Positions 44,311 through 57,249 of a stretch of 64,000 bases of DNA are shown in pieces. The stretch covers positions 43,000,035 to 43,064,034 of the forward strand of contig NC_134831.1 of NCBI RefSeq assembly GCF_004210375.1, written 5' to 3'. This DNA comes from Tachypleus tridentatus (Eukaryota; Arthropoda; Merostomata; Xiphosura; Limulidae). The first letter of the stretch is position 1; the number at the start of each line of letters is the position of its first letter. A model generated the notes under the pieces. That model ran no database searches. It had not been told where the DNA came from and saw only the letters and a program-made list of their open reading frames with translations. A program made the translations under genes and the position numbers.

Positions 44311-47047
44311 TATATGTTTTCTTTAATAAACAAAATGTAACTGTCCAAAATCTTCATCCTGTCGACTCCCTTCCTAAGAAAATAGAGTAAAAATATCAAT
44401 TTTGAATGAGATATTCTTTGAAAAGTGACTATAATATACATTGTTATCACTATTTTTGCCAGTTCTCCTTATAAACTAACAGCTGAATAGTGAGAATAAC
44501 ATATTTTAACGTTAGAATATTTAATAACGAAACTGAATCATTTGAAGATCACTAGATTCCATTTAATGAAATTCTGGTTAAATATGAATAACGTTTATAG
44601 CAAGTTATCACCTAAACATGTATATTTACTTGGGTGAACGTGGTATAGAAACACTTTAAAGTAACGTTGAAAAATATTCATATTGGTTAAAAGCGGAATA
44701 TCTCCTCATTGAAACTGATATTTGAAAGACTGGAAGCCATGTAGTTTTTTAATTCTGTTTGATACAAAAATAAGTTTAAGATATTACCGAAACGATTATG
44801 CCGTTGAACAAAGCATGAAGCTAGGTTCTGACGTATAAAGTGGAATTGTAAATGTTTCGTATTGGTTAGAACAAAGACATTCTGTTCAAATACACATATC
44901 ATCGAGTCATCAATCCAAGTCTTCATTATATTCCACAAATGACCAAATATTATTTTGAACTTAATTTTATCATATCTTTACTACTTTATGCAGTATAATA
45001 ATAAATTAAAACACACACCACATCATGCTTTACACACTTATGAAACTGAAATAAAAAAACTAAAATGGTCAGATTTGTTTCAAAAATATCTTGATGTCTT
45101 TTATTTTAAACGCTCAGAAAAATATTAAATCTCTAGTTATGTTGACACAGTGTATGCAGTTTAAAATTATTATAAAAATAATATTATTACATGTCTACTT
45201 ATATCGATAGATAGTTTCAGGTTAACGTCAACAACAAGATAATCTTTGTGTGACCTTCGCATATAAACCTCTGTCCAAAAATTATCTGAAACTATAGTTC
45301 TCAATCAGTTGCGACACAACTAATGTTAACAACAATTTTCATTTTGGCGCATGTATCAATTTGCGCCACTAGAAGCATTTTATACTGATACAAATTATGG
45401 CCGAAAACACAGTACTATTGTATTACCTTTGTTATCGTTTTATAATTACAAATCTTCGTAATGGGCTATCTGAACCATGAAATCGTATCCAAGATATTAA
45501 CCATTTAATTCTGTAAATCTGTCGTGACACAAAGATAGACAATTTATTGTACTAATGTAATATAATATTTTGTTTTAAACGTAAAAGTGGAAAGTGGGTT
45601 ACTTCAGGGTTTTTTTATCAAAATGTACAACAATAATTTTTATTTAACATTTTTTTTCAACAATGAGTGAAAATTGTCATAACAAACATTAAGCTTACAC
45701 AGTATTATTAGAAGAATTATTCAGGGAAGAGAAAGGTTTGAAATTATTTTGAGAAATATACCTAAACAAATTGTTAATGCTTCGACAAACACTGACTTGA
45801 AAATATTCTCTTAATTTGTATCTAAATATTTACTTGGATTCTGGTAACGAAGTGGTTACAGATTTTATCCAGAAATTCTGTATCGAATTAACTCGAAGCG
45901 GTCTGGTTCTAACGTGGTTCTATTTCATTTCACTGATGCACAAACAAAAATAAACAATGTCAAAAACAACCATATTATGACATATTTATTACTGTTATTG
46001 CAGTGTAAGAGATATTAGAAAAAACTTGTAAACATATTAAAATATCTAGTATTTGATATATTGCGAGATAAATAAATAAATATTGTATATTTTGATAAAA
46101 CAGTTAATTATTCAAATATATTAATATAAGATAATAATATAAATGCAATTTTTTAATATTAATTGTTTCTTGATGTGTTTTCCTTTTTTAGTATTAAAAT
46201 TAATAAGAAATGCAAAAATAAGACGTTTATAGAACAATAATATTCAATGATTAGTCACTTGGAATAACAACGCAACAGTTTTACCACAGCAGTAACATTG
46301 AAGTGTTGCTATGGCAATTAAAATATGATATAGTACAATTATAATAAGTACATGCATGCTACAGTACAAAATTTACTATAGACAAGTTGTAGTATTAATA
46401 TAATGCGCATATGCTTGTTACAGTATTACTAAAGTTACAGTAGAAATGTTTCAGAATCAGCACAGAGTTGCTGCGGTATTAACACATGCACATTGTATTA
46501 CCAGTGTAATCACTACAGAAACGTCAGAATACCTGTATGATTATTGTACACAAGTGACAATAGCGTTATAACGGCGATAAATGTTGTAATTCCAGTAAAC
46601 CCGACATTAATGCGTTATCTAGTTGGAAACCTTATGGTACATGATCTGTAAATAATCTGTATAATAGTTATTATGGAGCTATTTTAAAATTATAATAATT
46701 ACCTCATATACGTTTTCTTAAGATTATAATCAGAACAAATCCAATACCTTATACGTACCCAATAACCTATCCACATCTAACACATACTCTGTCCAGTATT
46801 ATTCACCTCCAAAAGTTTAATATCACTTTATCCAACCTATATACGTCTGTAACATATCATACGTCCATCCTCTGCATATGTTTAATGCATCACAATACTC
46901 ACCCCATACATATCTAAGATATCACAAAAATAACTAACAAGAAATAATCTCAGTTACTGTACATAATAACATTCACCAGCATGTGTGTTTAATATGACAA
47001 TATTCACCGTATACACGTTCCTAATACACCACAATACTAATTTCCTA
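44311..47047. other. AT-rich intergenic sequence, nothing recognised
   Basis: Unique within the window as far as I can see. An 83-codon minus-strand ORF (44687-44938) has no motif, paralogue or splice context that supports it. No transposon ends seen. Confidence 0.45.
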
Positions 47048-47297
47048 CACCTGTGACCTGCTGGTTATGGGTTCATGGCTCGCAATCTCTAGACTGTAGG
47101 TTCAAATCCCCGTCTTACCAAACATGCTTGCCTTTCCATCCGTGGCACTATTATAATGTGACGATTAATCAAAGTAATCCTTTGTAATGGTTGATGTTAA
47201 CCATCTACCTTGAGTAAGGCAAGTCGAGCACTGATAAATTACGGGCGGCTAGGGCAGATAGCCATTGTGTAACCTTGCGCGAAATTCATTGAAATTC
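47048..47297 (+). repeat. SINE (family 1), diverged
   Basis: B box GGTTCAAATCCCCGTCTTAC, ACCAAACATGCTTGCCTTTC, ATAATGTGACG, GATAAATTACGGGCGGCTAG and CTTGCGCGAAATTC. Followed directly by the block D fragment at 47300-47525. Confidence 0.65.
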
Positions 47298-47299
47298 TA

Positions 47300-47525
47300 C
47301 ACATTTCTAATACTGTTACTATCAACTCGCATAATGTTATTTACTACTATGTGTTTAACAAATATAGATATAAATATCACATATGAGCTGCTCAAAATAT
47401 ATTCGTAATACGCCACTCTTGTTTCATGGGCCTCATTCTGATCTGAAACATAGTAAATATTTAATTATACTTGTCGAAAGACATTATTATACGGTCTATT
47501 ACATTTTTAAATGCTGCATTCTTTA
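47300..47525. repeat. Segmental duplication block D, 3' fragment
   Basis: Aligns with 19880-20140 (GAGCTGCTCA, ATATTCGTAATACGCCA, TTAATTATACTTG and TTACATTTTTAAATGCT shared in order). Its continuation is found 7.4 kb later at 54957, separated by repeats and unique sequence. Confidence 0.65.
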
Positions 47526-47528
47526 TTC

Positions 47529-47656
47529 CAAGTAGACCAAAAGTTGGCGGTGGGTGGTGATGACTAGCTGCCTTTCCTCTAGCCTTACGCTGCTAAATTA
47601 GGGACGGCTACCACAGATAGCCCTCAAGTAGCTTTGTGCGAAATTCCAAAACAAAC
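47529..47656 (+). repeat. SINE (family 1) 3' half, left arm of an inverted pair
   Basis: GTTGGCGGTGGGTGGTGATG through the tail AAATTCCAAAACAAAC; the head is missing. It faces the full reverse SINE at 47660-47925. Confidence 0.8.
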
Positions 47657-47659
47657 CCT

Positions 47660-47925
47660 TCGGAATTTCGGACAAAGCACTCGAGGGCTATCTGTGCTAG
47701 CCGTCCCTAATTTAGCAGTGTAAGACTAGAGGGAAGGCAGCTAGTCATCACCACCCACCGTCAACTCTTGGACTATTCTTTTACCAACGAATAGTGGGAT
47801 TGACCGTCACATTATAACGGCCCCACGGCTGGGAGGGCGAGCATGTTTGGCGCTATGGAGATGCGAACACGTGATCCTCAGATTACGAGTCGCACGCCTT
47901 AACGCGCTTGGCCATGCCGGGCCAT
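47660..47925 (-). mobile_element. SINE (family 1), full length, right arm of an inverted pair
   Basis: Tail-first on the plus strand, from CGGAATTTCGGACAAAGCAC to the head GGCCATGCCGGGCC. Well preserved, including the body ACCACCCACCGTCAACTC and CGAGTCGCACGCC in the head. Confidence 0.85.
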
Positions 47926-49445
47926 AATACCGAAGGGACTATATAAAATATGTAGTGTTAAAAAATAGAATAGGTCTAATAGTAATATCTCATGGCCTTT
48001 ACAAGTTCTAACACTGCTTCGTCAACTTGTAAAGGGCGTTAATACCATGTCGTTTTGAAACTTGCGTGATCTTTGATCCTTACTACGAAATGAACAAGAT
48101 TCAATAAACGTCCACATCTCCTGACCTCAGACCTTGAAGAAAATATTTGATTCTCATTCCAACAAAATTATCCTAATTAAAAAAAATTGTAAAACAATAA
48201 ATACAAGAGATTTACATGTTCTTAGTAATACTTTCTTTCTCTTTCCTTTGAAAAAACTACTTAAATAACATTTTCTTACGAGTATTTTTTACACTTATCT
48301 TTTATAATGTTATCGGCTGGCAAACTACCATTCTTAACTTCTAATCTTTAAAACACATTTTTCAAATTTTTCTTTTCTTCATTTTGTTCTGTTTTGATGT
48401 TCTACTTTTGTTAGCCGAAATTTCACCCTGATTAACTTTTTCTTTTTGTTATTTTCTGATATATTAATTAATGAAACATTTCTTCAAATACACATTGGAT
48501 GTTCATCACAATAGAACAGTGGAAAAATAGAGTTTTATTTTGAACTAGGCAGGGCTAAATATTTACGTTCAAAACGTTTATGAAAACAGTTTTCGCTTAG
48601 TAATCTGAGCTCAACAATCCGCTTTAGAAATAGGTTATATGGTTTAAAGTTTATTTTATTAATCTCATGTGTGGGTACTAAAGGCATAAAATGGGCAAAG
48701 ATAAAACATTATTCTAGTTTTTGATCACTCTATCTCTTCTTGTCACATAATTTATGAATACACTTATTGTTAGCAGCAAACGATCTCTGTCTCCTGCTTC
48801 ATATCATGTCACAATAATTAGATAGAAATATTGTTGCTTTTTAGTTGAAGTAAATAATTTTAATTTTGATACGTTTAAGATGTCGTAGCAAATAGAAATA
48901 ACGTTTAAAACTGAAACCAAAACCTTTAACAAACAGCTTCTGGCCAGATACCCCGAAGTAGGTGGTTATTACGGGGTCCAAGTAAATTCATAAGATGCGT
49001 TTTATTAAACTGGCAGTTACTGTCATCGAACTGAGGAAACGTTGTGAATATTAACAACAGAATTGTACACTGTGGAAGTAACGTAGTTTTGATCTTAGCT
49101 ATTTGTTATTTTACAGGTTCGCTATGTCATTCAGTTAAAGAAATTTATTAACATGTTTTCGTTTACAAACTTTCAATAAAGTTTATTAGTAATATATCAT
49201 TGATATGCATTAATAGACTTAGATTAGTCGCAATGAACACCATAAAGACCCACATCGATCACACTGATATTCACAAGTTTCACCTTAGTCACACCAGTTA
49301 GGATAAGTCGTATTAGGGATAAAATAGCGAACTTAATTCTAAAGATCCTATTCTAATGAGCAAAGGATTTTAGCAATTCGCTTATGTAGACGACGAAATA
49401 TTACGGGGAGGGAAAGCAAATGGAATACAGAAGGATATGGATTAT
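47926..49445. other. AT-rich sequence, nothing recognised
   Basis: No motif-bearing ORF. From about 49320 it may already be the decayed 5' part of the retroelement ORF that becomes recognisable at 49446. Confidence 0.4.
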
Positions 49446-49917
49446 GAACTTAAAGATGTTATAATTGTATGTGATTCCTTGACACAGTACATGGATAGAA
49501 TACTCTGTGGGGTAAATAGGGAGAAAAGAGTACCCTAGGGCACAAGTGGAAGACGTTACTGACAGAGGAAAAGATATAATAAAGGAAACTAACAAATATG
49601 TAGTTTTGTTGTGTCCGTATGAATAACCATACAGGGAAGGGTAAATCACAGGAGCTAATTAATAAGTATAAGACGTGAATAAAAACATTTAAAGATAATT
49701 ACAATAAATTAACTGTGCCTGGAATACTGACAAGAATTAATTGTGAAGCTAAAATTTGGAGTCTAAATGTTAGGCTGAAATTAATATAGTTAGACTTATG
49801 GGATCAATTAAGTGGTGGGAGGGACGTTTTTAGAATGGATGGTTTACACTTAAATAGGAAAAGGTCAGGTATGTTTTAAACGGCTAGTAACTCAGCTGTA
49901 AGGGAAGATTTAAACTA
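49446..49917 (+). pseudogene. Decayed SGNH/GDSL-like ORF, probably retroelement ORF1 esterase
   Basis: Across several frames: ELKDVIIVCDSLTQYMDR (block I with the GDS-like motif altered to CDS), then VEDVTDRGKDIIKETNKYVV, then GKSQELINKYK, VPGILTRINCEAKIWSLNV, LDLWDQLSGGRDVFRMDGLH with LNRK, and AVREDLN before a stop. The final DGLHLN carries the D-x-x-H pair of SGNH hydrolases. Such domains occur in the first ORF of some CR1-type LINEs and related elements. At least four stops or frame changes; not functional. Whether it came from a LINE or from another repetitive gene is inference. Confidence 0.6.
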
Positions 49918-51229
49918 GGACAACATAATGGTGATGGCAGTGACAAAATGAACGAAACAAAACTGAGATGAAGGAATAAATTAATACTTAATTTATTATT
50001 ACTTCAAGGTTAATTAATTTAATAATGAGGTATAAATTATATGCAAATTAATAATTACATATTGATTATTACTTCATGAAAGTAATATTGAATATTCAAT
50101 TTTTAATTACGATTACGTCATCAACAACACAGAGAGCGTTGTTGACACTGATCTCTTTTACACATTAGTATTTAATAAATACGTGATATTAATAGTTGTG
50201 ATTTTATTATTTATCTTCAGTGACTGTAATGCTATTAAAATATGTATAAAAATTCAACATTTTATTTAGAAAGTTTAATAAGCTTAAATATTTTGTTTTA
50301 AAGATGACAGCGGTTTATCATATTTTTCTTACCACCAAAATTGGAATGGTTTGTAAAATGTTACTTTTTGTCAATATAAAATAGTGTTTTTTTAAACTAT
50401 TATATACATTTTATACTAATTTGTTATGAACAAAAATGTACTTTATGTTTAGGACATGACTGGAGAAGAAGGACCCAAATTGCGATGGGAATACACCGTA
50501 TATCAGTAATCACCCCCATTCGCCAACCTCACAGAAAGAAAAATGAAGTAAAGAAATAGCAGTAGAAATAATAGATATAGAAATAAAAATTAAAAGAGCG
50601 AGATGTGGGTGCTCAAGCTCACAACGTTTTTCATCTGTGTCATCCTTCACTGCCTGCAGACAGTTGTGGAAAGGCAACTCCTCTCCGAATTAAAGAAGAA
50701 GAAAAAGTGAGTTAAAGTTTATAAGAATAAAGAAAATAAGGTCATTCGGGCGTAAGTAAGTTTATTAAATTTACCTCTTGAAGTTAGCATTCCAGCTCCA
50801 TTGAGGTAGAAGAGCACTAATTGGTAGCCCAGTAAAAGAATTATGTCAGTATGAAGGGTCCCACTCAGTTATAAAAATTAACTAGTACAAGTCCCAACTA
50901 CCTCCCATTAAGTCTATTGTGACTATCGTTTTCAAAAAAGCCTTTACATGCGGAAAGGTGCACATCTACATAAAGTTGTGCAACGGTATTAAATTGCGTT
51001 TTTCATAACTAAAAATAGTTATTATAATTTTTTAGTAAAATTGCTTTAATTTTTGTTTGTTTATATTTATTTAACAAAATTCGCTATTTATTAGAGAACA
51101 GTTTAATAATTTTATTTAAAGTTTCCTTATCACATGAATTAACTATTAAATTTTGTATCAGTATTTCAACAATACTGATATATCATTGTAACTTATTACA
51201 AATTTTACAATATCATAATAATTGGAAAG
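49918..51229. other. Unassigned sequence between retroelement remnants
   Basis: The stretch 50440-50990 is less AT-rich than its surroundings and looks like untranslated or decayed retroelement sequence, but I cannot find a motif. Confidence 0.35.
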
Positions 51230-51900
51230 TTATAATGCTTATAACAGAAGGGTGCGGTATCGTACTCTTAAAATAGGGTAGACTATAAAATATAGAGTGA
51301 AATTATTTTCTTTTATAAAAAATGTATACATTGATATTCTTACATTTATTTTAGTTTATAAATTTAAATAATGTGCTTTGGTCATAGATGTTGAAAAATT
51401 TTCAGTTTCTAATTCTGCTGGATAAATAGTGTTAATAACATTTTTTTCAGGATTATTTATACTAATTAAATAATCTATATATCTATAAGTTAAGATAAAA
51501 TATATGAATTTGTTTAGTTTTAAATAAATCTATTCTCATAATAGCAAAGATAAAATTTGCTATACAAGTAGAATAGTTAGCTCTCATTGAAACTAATACT
51601 TCTTTAAAAACTAGCTATTGAAAAACATATAATTATTGTAAATACAGAAACTTTTGTCTTTTATGTTTTTGGAGCTAAATCTACTTTCCTGTAGTTTAAT
51701 AACAGGATACCAGAACTCTTCTATTAATGAATTTAAAACAAAGATTAAATCTTTAATGGAATTGTGGTGTAGAATGAAGTAAAATCAAATGTTTCAATAT
51801 TATTTATTTGTTGACAATTTTGTAGATATTTTAAAATGAGTTGATTATTTTTTATTATCAAAAAAGTAGGTTTCTATATTATTGACACTTTTGTTTTTAA
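51230..51900 (-). pseudogene. Reverse transcriptase remnant
   Basis: On the minus strand, in pieces: FDFTSFYTTIP (RT motif A, 51752-51796), then YRYIDYLISINN (catalytic YIDD changed to YIDY, near 51450-51490), then IYPAELETENFSTS and a stretch resembling YLNLxxxINVRISMYT, then IVYP. This order is that of an RT followed by the characteristic ELE/YLDL region found in Penelope-like and related invertebrate elements. Many stops. The N-terminal part may extend to about 53700 beyond a SINE at 51940, but I could not confirm it. Confidence 0.55.
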
Positions 51901-51939
51901 TTTTAACAAGTAAAATATCAAGTAGGTTCTTTAATTGAA

Positions 51940-52170
51940 CGGCGCGGCATGGCCAAGTTGGTTAAGGTGTGAGCCTCGTCGCACCAAACATGCTCGCCAT
52001 TTCATCCTTGATGGCGTTATAACGAGCCGGTGACTCTCACTATTCGTTGGTAACAGAGCAGCCCAAGATTTAAAGGTGGGTGGTGATAACTAGTTGCTTT
52101 CCCTCTAGTCTTGCACTACTAAATTAGGAACGGCTAGCGTTGATAGTCCTCGTAATTCAAAAAACAAACA
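51940..52170 (+). repeat. SINE (family 1) with deleted anticodon and B-box region
   Basis: GGCGCGGCATGGCCAAGTTG is followed after a short gap by GTCGCACCAAACATGCTCGC, so the anticodon and B-box segment is deleted. The body and tail follow (GCTAGCGTTGATAGTCC, AATTCAAAAAACAAAC). Confidence 0.75.
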
Positions 52171-54460
52171 GTTAATAAAATGGCCGTTTGTTTAATAATT
52201 GTTTTTATTGAATTAGAAATAAATCTAAATTTAATTGTAGATTTTGAGTTTTGGAATACTATAAACAAAAGATAAATCTACATAATAATTTTGTTTAGAA
52301 TAAAGTTTATAATAAACTTTAATGTGATTATTAATTACTGTATCTTTAGATTAGTTAGTAGTTTAAATCTTTTGTACTTTTGATTTCTTTTATCATAATG
52401 TTTAAAACATTTTAGAAGTGATACCAATATTACAATTAGCCTTATCAATGGGAATTATAACATTTTCCTGCAATTCTTGAAACTTATTTTTAACTGATCA
52501 ATTAATAAATCTCTATGGTATCTCTTTAATTTTGTAACTACAACTTCCATTATTTAAGCCATCTAGATGGATAAAATGTAAGATAGTTAATTTTAAAATA
52601 TATTCATCAATATTGTTTTCAATCGATTTTAGAATATTTTTCTTACTCATTTTGTAAGTATTTTATGTTTGAAATTTTCAAAATACCAGCAACACTAGGT
52701 TTGTGTAAAGTATCAATAAATAAACTAAGCTCACACTCACAAAATAAGTTATTAACTTCATCTACACTTAAATTAGTTTGAAAACTTTAATAATAGTTTT
52801 TTATAACCAAAAGCAAGCCGACACAAAAATGAAATAAAATAAAAACATTGTACTAACTGAAAGGATCCTAATGTACCAGCTATAATGTTGGATATAAAAG
52901 GTATTCTAGGTTTTGGAGGTAATTGCAGAAGAAAGAACAACATTGTGGTTGAGATACATTGGCTATCACTGTACATTATATATTGGTGGACCACTTGGAA
53001 CTTCGTATTTATAACTGATGGTAGGTTTTAAATTTTTCAAAGAAATTATATTACTTTTTTATAGTTTGATAAATAATTTTAGTAATCTGAAACTCACTGA
53101 ATACTTTGTGTCTAAAATTAATTACCAAATATGAAGGTTTGATTTGTACTTTCTCCTTTTCTTAACTTGATAAACCATTGAATTTTAAAAGATATTTTAT
53201 AACATCTACAAGTAAGAGTTTTGCATTATCTTGTCCAAAATAAAAAAACAAACTTATTACAGTTATCAATGTTTATATTTTGGAAAAATTAAGTTCATAA
53301 ATCTTTTTAAAAATTAATTATATTACACTAGTACTAGTATGAAAAATATTATTCAAGTTACGGCAAAATTCTAATAAATCAACCAATTTTAATTTATTAC
53401 TTCCTTCATTTCTAGTTTTCTTACATTTATTAAAATTTATATCTAAAATATATTAGCAATAAACTAATCATTATTGAAATTCAAAGCAGTACAATTATTA
53501 AAATATTGGTTCAGTTCAAAAGGATATAATGTTTTTAATTTCGAAATGTAGAAGTTCCGTCGTTTAAGTCTATTGGTGTCTTCATTAACAATTTCTTAAG
53601 TTCTTATCTTCACAGAGGTAAAAAGACTAAATTCAAAAAGGTTTTAATTCTATAGAATTCATTGACGTATTTTTAACTTGATGTTTATGCAAAAGGTTTG
53701 AATTTTGACCCACCTGTACAGACACGCACAAAACTTGTTAACATGCTGTTGGGCAACCCTTATCTCTAGATATTAATGTCTGTATAGCATTGAAGATAAT
53801 AACAGCTGAAGAAATGATTATGTGAAAAATTAAAATTGCAAGTGCAAATGATAAATATTAAGTGCTGAAGAACTGATTTCGGCTTAACAAAACTGGGAAA
53901 TTAGTTGAAAGAGCTTCCATATACCGACACTGATTATTCCCGTGCTATTAACAATTAGATACTTTTCGGGTTATAGAAATTATAAAAACTCATAGTTTAA
54001 AGCAAAGGAGAATATGTTATAGTTAATCACATAAGAACTGCCATCTCAGGAGCTGACGAGGCATCTCGTCCAACACTAGTAATAGGTAATACGTTTAAAG
54101 ATTTCTGATGCATTAAGTAGTCTGAGAAATTATTTTTTTCATTTGTGTTATCAAAGTAAAAAAATTAAATAAACAAGAGTATGTTAATATGGAAAAGATA
54201 GTGGAAAGGAAACACAAAGTATAACATAGTTTAGACGAAACTGTGTTTAAATTAAACCAACTATGAAAAAGAAACAAAAACGAAAGAGACAGATAAAACC
54301 CAGTCATGGTATATCCTGATGTATTTCCGTGTTTGGTTTTATCAGAAACTATACATGTGTGAATTTTGTCTTTTAGCGAAAAAACAATTCAACTATTTTC
54401 AGATATTTCGCTCTAATGTTTTATCTAAGAAAAAGAGTTGTTTTTCTGTAGTTTCTTAAA
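52171..54460. other. AT-rich sequence, possibly old retroelement DNA
   Basis: Very AT-rich. The minus-strand ORF at 52773-52994 has a hydrophobic, proline-containing stretch but no motif I can name. It may be the N-terminal part of the RT-bearing element at 51230-51900. Confidence 0.35.
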
Positions 54461-54462
54461 AT

Positions 54463-54600
54463 ATCTACAGATGGCAAGGGTTTATTGTTGGACCCTAAGC
54501 TCAAACCGACAGAATGGGCTATCTATTCTCCGCCCACATCGGGTATGAATATTTGATTTTGAGGGTTATAAGCCTACAGACTTCTAAACACGGCGAAAGA
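54463..54600 (-). repeat. SINE (family 2) fragment
   Basis: GGGCTATCTATTCTCCGCCC, ATCGGGTATGAATATTTGAT and AAGCCTACAGACTTC in the reverse order of the family 2 SINE. Confidence 0.5.
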
Positions 54601-55649
54601 GTATTAATCATTCATCTATGGTTTAAAATAATTTTAAGCACACATCCGTATATTTATAGCGGCAGCCTTGTTTTCGCCATATCTGCGATTCTTTTCTGAA
54701 ATCTTATAGTCAGAAAGAAAGGTAAATTATAAAATACGTATACTCCCCATAAATCAACGGTTAGTCTGTGGACTCAAGACGCTGAAAACCAGATTTTGAT
54801 ATTCGTGGTTGCAGTGCTGGATTAAAGTGGAGTTCTTGTAATATTTTAGAATAATGATACAAATAACTAACCTTTGTTTCTATTCAAGATTCACGAACCG
54901 CAATCTCTTTATTCGGGTGGCCTATGCATTCATCGGGTACTGATGGCGGGCATAGGATCTAATTCATTTTTAAGATATCACGAAAGTTTCAACCCAGTTA
55001 CAAATGAAATAAATCAAATGCCAAATCAAATATCCTATATACAAGTATTATGCAATCATATAATTTATTTTTATCTCTACCAGAATACTTTTCAATAGTA
55101 AATGGTTGTTTTTGTGCAGTATCTACTTGTGTATTACAATAAAACATTATGTAAAGTATAAAACATTATGTAGTTGTTTTAATTTTTTATTTCGTACTGA
55201 TGTGAGTTTTACTTCCAGTTGTCGTTTGTACGAAAGATAGAAATTGTATTTTTTTTCTGTTAAAACTATCCAAAACAATAAGTGTAATCGTCTCTATAGA
55301 GTTTCAAACATTTATACCTGTAAAGATTTCCTTGTTGTTACAAAATAACTTTTCATGATTATTTATTTCTAACATCGAAAATCCTTTAATTCTTTAATTA
55401 ACTTTCATCTGAACTTTTTCTCTTTTAATCACGCTTAACCATTTTATAACCAACTCTAAATTAACAGTTACAGAAAATATAATTTAAAATGATTACGGAT
55501 ATTTAAACAAAAACTGATACCAAGGCAACTAATATGTGAGAGGAATATGACAATGTACGTATATTTAAATATATAAAAATAGATATCTGAATCCTACATA
55601 TCCGTTTACATCAGTTAGCAAAACTGCAAAATATTGAAACAAGAATAAT

Positions 55650-56290
55650 GGCGTGAAAAGTAACAAAATTGATGACAATCTTGGATGGATGTGTATTCCT
55701 TTGAAAGTTGGACTGCTTACATACTTAAACAATACAAAATAATAAATTTGTATGGTTAAACACCCGTAAACTTAAATTCCCTATTTACATATTGGTTAAA
55801 GCAGGAGTAGAATAATTTCAGTAATACAATTCATGTAATTTACACTAATACAATATATTATTTTGGCGGAACCTGTGTGTTTGTGCGTTTATTTGTATAT
55901 TTTCACAACAAGCAACTGAAGTGTTCAGACGTGACAATTCATCTGTCATATTGACTTCATCGCTCAAAAAATTACGTAAAAAGTTATAAAATGGATGACA
56001 ACCTGGGCTCCATGTTTATATCTAAGAAAGTTGGACAGCTTATATTCTTAAACAATACAGAATATTAAATTATTACGGGTAAAAACCCTTAAAGTTAAAT
56101 TACCTATTTAAATATTGGTTAAAGCAGGAGTATAATAATTTTAATAATACCATTTATGTAATTTACATTAATACAGTATATGAAGTATTCTCTTGGCGTT
56201 ATGTCTGTCCGACTAGTAGCTAAAGCGTTCAGACGTGAAAATTCATCTCTGTTATGTTGTTTTCATTGCACAACTTTCCTTTGACGCCAA
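55650..56290. repeat. Two-copy tandem duplication, period about 322 bp
   Basis: GAAAGTTGGAC..., TTAAACAATACA, TATTGGTTAAAGCAGGAGTA, GTAATTTACA and CAGACGTGA occur twice in the same order at an offset of 322-323 bp (for example the TTAAAGCAGGAGTA blocks ending near 55808 and 56131). Confidence 0.75.
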
Positions 56291-57170
56291 GATCATCAGT
56301 ACCCCCGATTATTCTTGATAAATTGCCAGTAAATTTTTCTCCTCGTCAAATTATTGCTTTCATCGACAAGTTTAAACCTAACGTCTCAGTTGGCCCAAAA
56401 CAAACTAGAATCCTTCGTTGAGGAAGCTTATCATGCAGCTTTCAACACTCCATGACCATGATTATCTCTATAAACCATGGAAAACTTATACCAACGTTCA
56501 GTGCTCTCCCACCAAAAGTTCCATTAGCTTATACTCGGTATTTATCAAGGACTTTCATCTCTCTGTAACTCCAGCTGAAATTCAACATTCTGTGGAAATA
56601 ACAACTTCCACGAAACTCCATGCAGCCCACAGAATCCATAACTAAAGGTTTACCTACTCACGTTTTTAAAGTCGTAACCGAGCATAAATAGGTAGAGGAT
56701 TATATACTTAACCACAGATGTACCTAAAGTATTTTCATTTTGGTGTCGAACGATCCCAGAAGTCGATCAACTACTCTTAAACATATCAAATCTGTCAGTC
56801 AGAGTACCCCTCGTCCAGTAACCTTTTCATCTTCATGTATGCCAATTATCCCTGCTGCAAGTAGCAATACTTAATTAATGCTAAGAAGAAAAACAAGACT
56901 ACTCTGAGCAACGTTGACGTTACCTTTCAGCAGGGACCCAAACAAATGAAGACAGTTTCATGCCAGACTCAATCCACGCTCATTACGTCTACAGACATAT
57001 CAACCGCTACATATATCAACATCACGTTCAGCAAGAAGACCCAAACAAGATTCGCAAGAAGACACCAATCGTCCCAAACCGAAATAGAACGACTCATTGA
57101 GACAGATAGAATCGATCACTCAGTTTTGTATCCACGAACTGCCTGTTTTTATCCTTCTGGTGCAGACTTA
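56280..57170 (+). pseudogene. Non-LTR retroelement ORF1 (gag-like) remnant, copy II
   Basis: Longer version of 20490-20940. In shifting frames: ASKFFSSSNY-equivalent DKLPVNFSPRQIIAFIDKFK, then QTRILR-stop, AFNTP, HDHDYLYKPWKTYTNVQCSP, VTPAEIQHSVEITTSTKLHA with AHRIHN, KVVTEHK and NHRCT, then TVSCQTQSTLITSTDISTA and HQSSQTEIERLIETDRI. The first half is similar to the RNA-binding-like part of arthropod LINE ORF1/gag proteins that I recall; no zinc knuckle is visible. Several stops and frameshifts. Confidence 0.55.
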
Positions 57171-57249
57171 ACATTTGTATTTTATCAGTGTATATTTTTT
57201 TAGAGTTTTTGTTATAAGCTTTACTAACCCTGATTTTCTATTTTAGCAA

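Noticed and set aside
44687..44938. 83-codon minus-strand ORF
   Set aside because: No motif, no paralogue in the window, no splice context; expected by chance in this much AT-rich DNA.
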